DNA of 64,000 nt from Gongronella butleri. Taxonomy: Eukaryota; Mucoromycota; Mucoromycetes; Mucorales; Cunninghamellaceae. The DNA is taken from assembly GCA_025201375.1 (NCBI GenBank), contig JAIWZP010000026.1:1-64000 (forward strand), given 5' to 3'. A program made the translations under genes and the position numbers. Below, piece after piece: positions 1-10,518 of this stretch. Numbering within the stretch: the first letter of the stretch is position 1; each line of letters begins with the position of its first letter. The notes under the pieces are model-generated. The model had not been told where the DNA came from. It made no database searches and was given only the letters and a program-made list of their open reading frames with translations.

Positions 1-479
1 TCACGATGCATAATTTTGTACATGATGCGCACCGTGGACTCCAAAGGCGACTTGAGGTTGTAAAAAATGGACCCAATTCGATAAGACATCGTGCTTGTGC
101 ATTTTGGGGCATTGGGGCAAGTCCTTTTTGGGACAATCCACTGAGCAATGCGATCTTCTTTGATAGAGCGACGGAGCTCCATGTTGCCGCCATGCCTTGG
201 ACACCTGAACAGGCCGCGCACCACCAGATTCTCAGGATCACCACCATCATTTGCATCTTGGGCTTCATTTTCAATGTGCTCATTGGTATAAAAAATATCA
301 AATTCGTGCGCAAGCCAGCTTGCTGCCGTTCGCTGGCTGTTGCCAAGATGATACTTCAATGTATCCTCTGTCATTGGTGCATCTGGGCTGCGACGACGAT
401 CAATACGGACCATGCTGAGAGGCGGTGGCGATGAACGAAGGCTCGGGACTTCAAAAACGTGAGATTTGCGCTGTGTCAT
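1..479 (-). CDS. Merlin/ISXO2-like transposase, N-terminal part, cut by the window edge
   Basis: An uninterrupted minus-strand frame starts at ATG 479-477 and stays open to base 1, giving 159 codons with no stop, so the rest lies left of the window. After an acidic leader of about 85 residues come a Cys-Pro-Arg-His-Gly-Gly segment, then CPNAPKC, then YRIGSIFYNLKSPLE. This order (zinc-binding Cys pairs, aromatic plus small residue, 'GS.F...K.PLE' and a Tyr-containing helix) is the N-terminal pattern of IS1016/ISXO2-type (Merlin superfamily) DDE transposases. The catalytic DDE domain would be off-window and cannot be checked. Alternatives are a domesticated Merlin-derived gene or another zinc-ribbon protein. 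Whether the copy is intact is unknown. Confidence 0.6.
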   Translation of the reverse strand, partial: MTQRKSHVFEVPSLRSSPPPLSMVRIDRRRSPDAPMTEDTLKYHLGNSQRTAASWLAHEFDIFYTNEHIENEAQDANDGGDPENLVVRGLFRCPRHGGNMELRRSIKEDRIAQWIVPKRTCPNAPKCTSTMSYRIGSIFYNLKSPLESTVRIMYKIMHR

Positions 480-599
480 TATAAAAAATTGTAAAGGCAA
501 AAGGGAAAGTGCAAGTAAAAATAAAAAAGTGCAAGAGAAAGATTAGAAATAAAAGAACGAAGGTGCCTTTTATAGTTTTACTTTTTTCAAAAATGAATG

Positions 600-769
600 G
601 GAATCCTCGGGAATCCTCGGAATGACAAATTAGATCATTGGAATGACAAATTAAATCGACAAATTAAATCATCGGAATGACAAATTAGATCGTTGGAATG
701 ACAAATTAGATCATTGGAATGACGAATTAGATCGTTGGAATGACAAATTAGATCGTTGGAATGACAAGT
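600..769. repeat. 21-bp minisatellite (about 7 copies), preceded by a 10-bp repeat
   Basis: A 10-bp unit (ggaatcctcg) is repeated at 600-619. It is followed by a head-to-tail array of ggaatgacaaattagatcgtt from 619 to 769. Copies differ at one or two bases (cgtt/catt), and one internal copy is partly deleted. The array lies about 140 bp upstream of the transposase start, so it could be a subterminal repeat block of that element; that link is inference. Confidence 0.85.
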
Positions 770-862
770 TTATCACACACAACACCACACATATTGTAGA
801 ACACCGCATTTCACCTGTTTCAAACTTGGAACAACTTTAGCGTACACACGTACGTACATAGT

Positions 863-1140
<278 letters not shown>

Positions 1141-2451
1141 AAAAAAGACACACACATTTTCACGCATTTTCACGTATTTTCAGGCATTTTCTGTCAGCGT
1201 ACCTCAAATTTTGCGTGGTAAAGTTAGAATTGGTCACCCCTTTTTAGGTCCACCCTGGAGCCATTTTTTGCCCCCCTTTTTTTTACTTCATTTCTTGTCT
1301 TGTCTTGTCTTTTTTTTTGCACATCTGAACGCATCGTGCTGCATGTGTATACTGTGCAAGGTTCAGCTGAATTGAGATGGAGAGGAGAAACGTTGCTTGA
1401 CAAAGGAGAATGAAAGCGTTCGTTTTACTCGCATTTCTCGTTTTTTTTATTCAAGCTTGAAACTTCTCGATTGAGACGCGAATCAACAAGGTGCAAACTC
1501 AGTGTAGATCCTCTTTTACTCGCTCTCTTTCTCTCTCTCGCTCTTTTTTTTTATGTGGCATGTCTGCCGTTTTTGCCTGTACCTACTGTAGTATGATCAG
1601 GGAAGATGTTTAAGAATTGGCGTTGGCGAGGTACGCGGTGTCACTGGGTATCATATGATAAGGCGATCGGTCAAAAATATTTGTAAATCCCAAATTTTTT
1701 TGTCCATTGCTTGTCCAAGTGTCTATGATTTTCTGATAAAAATGGGGGGGTGACGAAGTGGGGCAATCCCCCTAATAGTTTCGCCAACTACGATTTCTGT
1801 AGCCCCACCCACCCAGTTGACCTTATGATACCAAGAGTTTATTAAAAGTCTACCTGAAAATGCCACAAACATGGAATTCTGTCCGTCCTCCTAAGTCCTG
1901 ACAAACAGACGCATGGCCTGTCAATGAAAGAAAGCTCAAGCAAGCGCGTCTTAAACGCGCTCAACGCGTCAATGCACGTGCAGGCAGTGATCAAAGAATT
2001 AAAATGCTGACTTTCGTGCATAAACCGTTTGTGATTTCAAATTTTAAACACCGCCATCAGATTCTATGACCTCAATTACGTCAGAAAATCGGTTTTCTGG
2101 AGTCTCTAGGGCCTCTAGATGGCAAGCAATGCATACATTCCGCAAAAGATGAAAATTTTAAAACCGGCCAAAAATGGCTGTGCATACTCCTGACTCTGAT
2201 TCAAATGCACCTGCAAAGTGAAATTTTTGTATCTGCAGTGGCTTCTGAGAAATAGGCCAAAATGTGGCTTTGACATGCACTAGGCAAAATCACAATATCT
2301 CAGGAATGCAACATCACAGGAGACTGAAACTTGGTCAAAACTAAAATCAGAATTAAAGCTACATTTTTTACTAGTAGCTCGTCCCGATTAGGCAATTGTA
2401 AAGGCCAAAAATCGGTGGTAGGCGTATAAGGCAAAAGCTCCCTATTGTCGT
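1141..2451. other. Intergenic, no gene seen
   Basis: AT-rich sequence with short pyrimidine runs and no frame that resembles a protein or continues across plausible splice sites. No tRNA-like B-box context was found. Confidence 0.6.
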
Positions 2452-2787
2452 CATTTTGTCAGCCAATAGATAGCAAATGATCGGAATTACCTGTTTGGGA
2501 TGCATTGATCACTCGGAGTTCGAAAAATCCAAATTGGGCATTTTCTGAGATTGAAATGTGTGACCCCTGATTGACCCCTGAATTTTTCAAAAGTGATTGC
2601 AGCGCTTTGGGGGTTTAAGAAGGTTTTTTGTTGCAAATTTTGCGCGGAATAATTCGATGCGGTCAATTTTGAGCGAGGTCCACCATGCAGCAGATGGCGA
2701 GATGAACGCAAAATAGTACAAATTGACATTTTTTGGCATTTTCAAGTCCAAAAAAAAATCGGGCGGCGGGTCCGTCTTGAACACTGG
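2452..2787 (+). repeat. Dispersed repeat, copy 1
   Basis: About 335 bp that aligns by eye, in the same orientation, with 58096-58416. Long exact blocks are shared (for example gatgcattgatcactcgg and gacccctgaatttttcaaaa), with scattered substitutions and small indels. Both copies end at 'tcttga(a/g)cactgg'. The copies are about 55 kb apart. No terminal inverted repeat or target-site duplication is evident, so the class is unknown. Weak minus-strand frames in both copies follow from the shared DNA. Confidence 0.85.
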
Positions 2788-2829
2788 CCCGTACTGTACG
2801 GTATATTATCATATTTTTTCAAACTGGCG

Positions 2830-3610
2830 AGCCGACGTGCGACGTGGTGACCAACACCATCTGTCACCAGAATGAGCGCCTTTATGCCCAGCAAGGTGCC
2901 ATGATCATGAAGGGCAGGCGCATTGACTTGCTCGTGAGCGCCAACAATGGCCTGGAACTCTCGGCGCATCATGATATGAGTGGAATGAAGAAGAACATGG
3001 GTCCCAAGATGGCGATGGCGCAACAGATAGATCAAGAACATGCGCGCCAACAAAGCCATGCTGCGCCAATTCTGCAAGCTGCCCTTGGCCATGGACTGGG
3101 CCGGTAAGTCAAATTAATATTATTTTACAATAATGTGTTTGATCTCACATTTATTTATTAAATAATGATTTATTTAGGTTTTGTAGGCACCATGTTCGAA
3201 TTGCGCGCGCATGACGACGTTTTTGTGGCGACGCCCGCTGGCCGCATGATCTTGCCGCAGCACCCGGAGGACTTTAAGGTGTTTCTGCCAAATCTGAAGC
3301 TTTTGTACGCCTGGCGAGCACACCACCACTGCTGTCTCCACCAGCACCTTTTGGTGCCCATTGTGTGCCGCCTAAGAGTAGTGCCGCCGATCAGCCAGCG
3401 CAGATCGAGGAGAGCGACGACGGTTTCGACTCCGACGCGCCCACGACACCACCGTCGCCAAATGTCTACATGTCGCCAATTCGGCGCCGCGCTCGCCAAG
3501 TTTCCTTGGATGACACAAACGACGACACGGAAGACGAGGCTTTGCGCCGTCAGCCACGACGCCGCCTCCAGCTCGAATCTGACGATGGCGACAATGAGTT
3601 TTCAGACTGA
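2830..3610 (+). pseudogene. Unidentified ORF fragments of a possible decayed gene
   Basis: Three plus-strand frames lie end to end but do not join cleanly. The first runs from about 2824 to 3107 (starting around FQTGEPTCDVVTNTICHQNE). A second, 3187-3340, contains MFELRAHDDVFVATPAG and sits after a possible intron (gtaagt at 3106, TTTAG/TTGTAG near 3178-3186). The third, 3340-3610, is Ser/Asp/Glu/Arg-rich and ends in EFSD-stop. The best splice between the first two gives a stop, and the second and third need a frame change. A pyrimidine-rich stretch and AATAAA follow, as after real genes here. No family was recognised. It could be a degraded transposon gene or a host gene with splice sites I could not resolve. 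Confidence 0.3.
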
Positions 3611-3739
3611 GCGCCGCTCGTTCTTGCACTTTTTCTCTTCCTCGTGCTCCCTCTCTCTCCCCTTTTCCCTCTTTCCCCCCTTTTCCTTGTTCTACTTATC
3701 CCATTATTATTTTGTATTACTTGTAAATTTGTTCTGTAT

Positions 3740-3745
3740 AATAAA
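3740..3745 (+). terminator. Polyadenylation signal AATAAA
   Basis: AATAAA followed by A-rich sequence, 130 bp after the stop of the preceding acidic ORF and after a CT-rich stretch that resembles other 3' UTRs here. Confidence 0.4.
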
Positions 3746-3924
3746 AAAGGGCATTTAGCGCCTTGCGAGAGGAGTAATTTTGGCTCTGATCGCATAAAAA
3801 CATCAATCATTTTACAAAAATTCTGTTTGACGCGCCTGAATAAAGTCTCGAGCGATCATCAGTTCGCCTTGATTCTTGAATGTGTGGTGGCACATCTGTC
3901 TCAATGGTGCAGCGCGTACAATAA

Positions 3925-5047
3925 ATGGGGAGCCAAGTTGTTTGGCAGCAGCAGCAGCAACAGCAGCCGCGGAATATGGCAAAGCTCCGCAGAAATCGCC
4001 GCCGTCGTTTGCTAAAAGCGAAACACAAGCGCCAGGGCCGCGAGGAGCGCGCCGCCGCCGCCGCCACCACCGTACAGCAAGCACCCCGCGCCATGCCGCC
4101 GTCATCGCAACAAGACGACGCGTCGTTTGGCTCGCTGACCGACGACGAAATCATTGCAGCCTTGGACGCCGCTGTTGCTGCTGCACCTTCCACGCCTGAG
4201 GACGATGATATGTTTGGCTCCCTAGCGGACGAGGATGTCATAGCAGCATTGGATGCCGCCGACGTCTCTCAAACACAAGCACCAGCTGCAGCTGCCCCAA
4301 ACATCCCCACACCCGCCGCCGCACACATCAGTGACGCCGCCCATCGTGAGGAACACCTACCACCACCACCACCACGCCGCCGACGGTAATTAAACCGGCT
4401 TGCTATCTCGCATTCTCGCTAAACACTCGATTTTTTTTTTTTTTTTTGTACAGTGCCCAGACGACCATGCGGCCGCGAAAACGCCAATTTCACAATCGGA
4501 ATGCCATCAACCAAAATGTCCCCGTCGTCGCCTTTGGCGGCGCACTGATCGCAAAGGATGCCGTGCGCATCCGCGGCCTACCTATCGGACGCTCGTCAAT
4601 GGTGCTGCGCCATTTGTTCCAACGACAGTTGCGCGGTATCGTCATGACGGTCGTTACCAATGAATTCCTCACCTCCCGGGTAGGTATCTGGGTGCTAATG
4701 AGCTAAAGAAAAAGCCCACCACTCATTTTTTCTTTTTTTTTTTTCTCTTTTTTCTTTGATAGACGTGCGCTCATTGCCACACGCCTGTGATATTGGCACG
4801 ACGCGATGGCCGCTCAGTCTTTGGCTCCGACTTCTGACCGTCGTGTGGACGAACCGTCGATCGCGAGAACAATGCCGCCAGCAACATGCTGTCCATCTTG
4901 CACTCGCAGTCGTTGGTCGGCCGTCGCCCGCCATCCATGACGCACCCGCCGCGCGCTCAACAGCCCCAGCGATCACGACGTCGACGCCGTCCTGCCGACG
5001 ACAACGAAAATGCAGCGCGCCCAGCTCAAAGACGTCGAAACAATTGA
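3925..5047 (+). pseudogene. Decayed Fanzor (eukaryotic TnpB-like) nuclease, C-terminal part
   Basis: Three exons keep one frame: 3925-4385, 4454-4679 and 4763-5047. Both introns have GT/AG ends and T-tracts. Exon 1 encodes a Gln run, a basic helix and an Ala/Asp-rich insert with two copies of an 'FGSL.DE..IAALDAA' motif. Exon 2 has VVAFGGALI followed by a NEFLTSR motif; exon 3 continues with TCAHC, then PSCG and DRENNAASNML. TnpB/Fanzor proteins end in a zinc ribbon CxxC...CPSCG followed by a conserved 'RD.NAA.N' (RuvC-III). Here codon 4835-4837 is TGA exactly where the first Cys of CPSC belongs, and the RuvC-III Asp is Glu. The RuvC-I part was not found upstream. I read it as an inactive relic, possibly carried by the same element as the transposase at 1-479. 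Confidence 0.65.
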
Positions 5048-5968
5048 AAATGTAAGTATTGACGCCAAAGATGAGTGGGAGCGACAGAGAGAGCCTTTCT
5101 TGTTGCACTGGATATGGGCAACCCCCTCCACGAGAAACAAAGGTCGACGGATGGCGCTCATAAGAATCCTTGCAGTGATTTTTTTCTCAAAGGACCTCGA
5201 TGACTCCCCCACCCCAATGTGCATAGCCCCCCTCTCTCTCTCCATTTCTCTCTGTCTCTCCTTCACCCTTTTTTATACCCCTCTATTTCGTTCTCCTTTT
5301 TCTTTTTTTTTTTTTTACGCCCACGGCTGACACCGTGTACAAGTCGCCCTAGGGCGGCTTGTTTAAGGTTTTTACAATGGTAAGTGAGAAAAAAAAAAGC
5401 GCGGGTATGATCTTTGGCACTCACCGACTGCTTCCCCATTTGCTCTTTCTCGCTAGCTCAATTTTTCCCTTGTGGCTCATTTTTTTTCTTGACTCAAATT
5501 TTATAATATGACAGTAACAGACTATTTAGCATTAACATCGGTTCAATGGTTATCCGACTTTATTTTGAACAAGTATCATTGTGCTTAAGGGGCTCCCCCA
5601 ATGACGAGTTTTATTACACATTCGTGATTTTTAGTGAAAATATTGTTCGTCCTCGACATTGTGCCATTTGATCGGCTTGAAATTTTGTTAAAATTAATTA
5701 CAAGGGACAACTCTGAATCCCATCTTTACAATATCTAAAAAATAGCACCAATGCATAAAAAATCGAGTCGAGCCAACAAGGTGCGTAATTTTTGACCTTT
5801 TTTTTTTTTTTTTGCCCTTGCCAAGCTTGGTCGTTGCTTTGCGGCGAAAGGCGGAGATCCAGGGCCATCCAAAATAAGAAGGCGGGCTTTGGCCCTCGGG
5901 AAGGAGCTCACTTTTTTTTTCTTCCTGCCCGTCATTTTTCTTTTTCACGTTTTTAGTTGTCTTTCACG
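5048..5968. other. Intergenic, mostly pyrimidine-rich; holds a near-palindrome
   Basis: No gene recognised. A 22-bp inverted repeat at 5340-5361 (caagtcgccct/agggcggcttg) has one mismatched pair. A T-rich stretch from about 5800 to 5968 leads into the NEMF start and is its likely promoter and 5' UTR. Confidence 0.5.
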
Positions 5969-8900
5969 ATGAAGCAGCGTTTCAATGCATTGGACATCCG
6001 TGCAACGGTGACCAATTTGAAGGAGAGGTACGGCCTGATACCAGGAAATGCGTGGGCAAGCAATTCATCTGTTTTTTTTTTATTAGACTCATCGGCCTGC
6101 GCCTGCAAAACATATACGATGTCAACTCCAAGACCTTTTTGTTCAAGTTTGCAAAGGTAGAGACGGTGCAAAAGGTGTCTAGAATTGCCAACTGACTGTC
6201 TTTTTTCATAGCCGGATGACAAGGAGCTGGTGTTAATCGAATCTGGCACGCGATTGCACACAACCCAATTCAGTCGCGAGAAATCGGCCATGCCGTCCAT
6301 GTTTTGTGCAAAAGTAAAAGGCTCAAGAAGGCAAAAAAGAGAGCGTGGGCTGACAATGGCCCTTTATTTTTTTATAGCTTCGCAAGCATCTGCGCACGCG
6401 CCGGCTGACCAACGTGAGACAAGTGGGTGTTGACCGCATTGTTGATTTCGAATTCGCGGGCGGCGAGAACAGCCTGGGGTTCCACATCATTGCTGAATTT
6501 TATGCTGCGGCAAGTGCCGAAAAAAAAATTGGAAAAAAAAACAAAAATACAGGCGAATTTGGCTCATCTTTTTGAATTTTTTTCAGGGCAACATCATTTT
6601 GACGGACCAAGATTACCGCATAATGTCCGTGTTGCGCGTCGTTCAACAGAGCGAGAACGTCACGACCACTGTTGGCGAGGTGTACAAGATGGAATCCACG
6701 CTCCATGATTTCCAAAAAGTCGACGCGACAAAACTCAAGCAAGTTCTTGCCGCAGCCGGCCCCAAGGACGTCCTCAAGAAGGTTCTCAACCATGGCTTTG
6801 GTACGACGCGAGAATTGGAGCATGTCTGATCTGCCGCCACGCATCTCTGCTCACCAATTTCCCCCTTTTTTTGTAGAATATGGCCCGGCAATGACGGAAC
6901 ACATCATTTTGGAGGCAGGCTTGAACCCTAATCTCAAGGTGGCTACGGAACTTGACATTTCGGATGGTAAGGGGGCAAAAATAAAAAGTAAGTTGGCAGA
7001 CGCGCGTGCTGATTTCTCCTTTTTTTTTTTTCCTCTTTTCTTCCATTTTTTCTTGCATAGATTCCCCTGTTCTTGACGATTTGCTCCAAGCTTTTATCAA
7101 GGGAGACGAAATGGTGACTTCTAGTGGAAACAAGGTGTCCAAGGTGAGGATTTCACGCGGTAAAACGCGGATGGGACGCGTCGATCATGGATGTTCATCA
7201 TTAAACACGCGTAGGGCTATATTATTTTGATGGATCAAGTCAAAGCAGGCAGTTCCAAGGACGCGGAGAATGCGCTCGAGCTGTAAGTGGGCGCGCATTT
7301 TTTTTATTTTTGCTCGATGCTGATACTTTTTTTCGTATTTCGTTTTTTTTCGTTTTCTTTATTTTTCCATGGTCAGGTATGACGAATTCCACCCATACCG
7401 GTACCACCAACATGAGAACAAGCAAGTCAAGGAGTTTGACAAGTTTGACGGCGCGGTGGACGAGTTTTATTCGGCTCTTGAGACGCAAAAACTGGAGATG
7501 AAAGTGCGCAGTCAAGAAAACGCGGCCTTGAAAAAGCTGGAAGCCGTGCGTAAGGAGCAAGCGAGCCGTGTTGAGGGCTTGTTGAGCCAGCAAATGTCCA
7601 ACACGCGCAAAGCGCAGCTGATTGAGCTCAATCTTGACATGGTTGACGCGGCCATTTCGATCATCCGCAATGCTGTCGCGAGCCAGATGGATTGGAAGGA
7701 TCTGGAAGAACTTGTCAAGGAGGAAAAGCGCCGCAGCAACCCCATTGCGCTCATGATTGACGGCCTCAAACTCCAAACCAATCAAATCACCCTGCTTTTG
7801 TCGTAAGCGCCGTCTTTCCCCCCCCCCCATTTCATTGCTTAGCGTCATTTTTTTATCGTGTAGTGACCCTGATGAGGAGCGCAGCAGCGAAGACGAAGAG
7901 AGCGGGTATGGCTCAGACACGTCGGACTCTGAAGACGAGCAAAGCGAGCCGAAACGCGCCGCGGAGCTGTACAAAGTGGACGTTGATATTCTGGAGACCG
8001 CGTTTGCCAATGCTCGATCGTATTATGACATGAAGAAGCAGTCCGCCGTCAAGCACGAAAAGACCATTGCCGCGACGTCCAAGGTAAGTGCCAAAAAAAT
8101 GACAAAATAACAAAAAATCGAAAAAAATGACATTGCGGCTGCTGACGACGCGCTTTTTAGGCCCTGAAATCCGCCGAACGCAAGATTCGCCAGGACCTCA
8201 AGGAGACCAAGATCAACGTCAGCATTAGCAAGATCCGCAAACCCTTTTGGTTTGAGAAATTCCTGTGGTTTATTTCGACAGAGGGCCATCTTGTCATTGC
8301 CGGCCGTGATATGCAGCAAAACGAGATGATTGTCAAGCGCTACCTGAACAAGGGTAAGAAATTGAGGATTCGGGTTCTTTTTTTCTGATGCGATTCCATT
8401 TGTATAGGTGACGTGTACGTCCACGCGGACCTGCATGGCGCAGCATCGGTTGTTGTCAAGAACAAGCCCGACATGGCGGATCAACCAATCCCGCCCAGCA
8501 CGCTCTACCAAGCCGGCGTCATGTCTGTGTGTCAGAGCAAGGCATGGGACGCCAAGATCGTCACCAGCGCCTATTGGGTGCACCCGAGTCAGGTAAAAAA
8601 AAATAAAAAAAATTGGAATTGAGCGCGTAAATAATATGTGACAAGTGCTGAAAATTCTATTTTTCTTTTGCGGAATGACAGGTGTCCAAGTCGGCGCCGA
8701 CGGGCGAGTACCTGACGACTGGCAGCTTCATGATTCGTGGCAAAAAGAATTACCTTCCGCCCGTTCAGCTTGTTTACGGCTATGGCTACCTATTCAAGCT
8801 TGATGAGGCGTCCATTGGCAATCACATCGCCGAGCGTCAAAAGTACACAGTCGAAACAGGCGACAATGCCGATGAATCCAGTGCAAAAGACGACAGTGAT

Positions 8901-10397
8901 ACGCAAATTGTGTCAGAACAAGCCGAGGAAGTAGCCGAGCAGCCACTGGACGCGCAATTGGCCCCTACACAAGAGTCCTCGCCTGCTGGCACACCCACGA
9001 CAGCCTCCGGTACGAAGAAAAAATTGAAGAAAAAATAGCTTAGGGTCGTCGCTCATCCAATTTTTCATTGTAGCTGCTGCATCTGATGATGAAAATCAAG
9101 ACGACCAAGACACGAAACAAGACGACAGCGGCAGTGACAGCTCCGACGATGACGAGGCCTTCCCGGATACGCAAGTTGCTGCAGCGCCGGCCGAGAATGT
9201 CGCATCTGACGACGCTGACGCGTCCAATGCCGTTCCTGCCAAGAAGGAATGGAACAAGTACGACCTAGAGGACTATGGCCACGACGAAAACGAGCTCCCT
9301 GACTTTGCGCAGCCGGGCGCGCCCGCCGATGGCTCCTCGGTATATCTAAAAATGATGATATCGCGTCCATTTGCTGATTTTTTTTTTTTTTTTTTTTTTT
9401 TTACAGAAAAAATACAAATCTGCCAAGGAACGCCGCGATGAAAAGAAGGGCAAGACCGGCGACAGCACGAGCACGTCGGCCAATGCCTCGGACAAGAGCA
9501 AGCCCAAGCAGCCGCAGCAGCCGCAGCAGCCGCAAGTGTCTCAGCGTGGTCGCAAGGCCAAAGCAAAGAAGATCAAGGACAAGTACGCCGATCAAGACGA
9601 GGAGGAGCGTCAATTGCGCATGGAACTCCTTGGGGTAAGCAAAATGGACGCGCATTTGATCACCAATTGTCGCATTGCTGACGCGTTTTTCGTCTAGTCC
9701 AACAAGGGTCCTCAGCCAAAGGGCAAAAAAGCAAAGAAGCTTGCCAAGGAAAAGGCAGAAAAAGAGGCCCTCGACCGCCAGCGCCAGGAGCAGAAGCGCC
9801 AAAAGGAATTAAAAGAGCAGCAACATCAAGACAATGCCAAGAATAGCAAGGTAGGCCGCCAAAAAAAAAAAAAAAAAAAAAAAAAAACGCGTTCAAGTGC
9901 CGCGTCACCCTTTCTCATTTTTCATTTCTTTTTGTTTTCTCTGCAGAATGACAAGGACGACATCCGCCAAATGCTCAAGGAGGAGAATATCACCATGTTG
10001 GATGCCGATGAAATAGCCAATTTGACGGTGCTCGACCAATTGACGGCCAATCCGCTTGAAGACGATATCATCCACTTTGCTGTCCCCATTTGCGCCCCGT
10101 ACACCGCGCTCCAAAAGTACAAGTACAAGGTCAAGCTCACGCCTGGCACTCTCAAGCGCGGCAAAGGTAAGAAAAAAACATGAAACGTGGCGCGTTCTGA
10201 CGCGTTTTCTTTCATTTTTGCTAGCTGTCAAGCAAGCCGACATGGTGTTTTTGAACAATGTGGACGGGTCGGCGCGTGAAAAGGAATTGATCAAGGGCGT
10301 GCCCGACATGGAGGCGATTAATGCCATGATGAGCAAGGTCAAGGTGTCCGCGCCGAATCTGGAAGCCAGCAAGAAGAAAAAGGGTGGGCGCAGGTGA
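5969..10397 (+). CDS. Ribosome quality control complex subunit NEMF/Rqc2 (Tae2)
   Basis: Eighteen exons join into 1069 codons: 5969-6027, 6087-6156, 6212-6313, 6378-6509, 6587-6800, 6877-6966, 7061-7143, 7215-7282, 7377-7802, 7864-8083, 8161-8353, 8408-8592, 8682-9009, 9074-9339, 9407-9634, 9698-9850, 9947-10166, 10225-10397. The protein starts [12 protein letters not shown], carries the NFACT-N domain with Asp9 and the Asp96-Arg97 pair needed for CAT-tail synthesis, a coiled coil (about 400-490), NFACT-R around '[11 protein letters not shown]', a long charged Lys/Gln linker, and the C-terminal NFACT-C (DUF3441). Rqc2 binds the 60S subunit with a stalled peptidyl-tRNA, recruits Ltn1/Listerin and adds C-terminal tails. 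Intron 4 is of GC-AG type. The gene converges on msrB, 121 bp between stops. Confidence 0.95.
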
Positions 10398-10518
10398 AAT
10401 GGCGTCGTCTACACTTCCTCTGTACGATATACCAATGTTTCTCTCCCGTCTTCTCCCTTCAATTGTTAAAAAAAATACACTAGATGGCTCGTTTTATGCG
10501 TCAAAAATAAAAAAAAAA

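Noticed and set aside
4835..4837. Reading the in-frame TGA of the Fanzor relic as selenocysteine
   Set aside because: It would sit at a zinc-ligand Cys, which is superficially attractive, and a few early fungi do have selenoproteins. But the RuvC Asp is also lost and no SECIS-like stem was seen, so a nonsense mutation is simpler.
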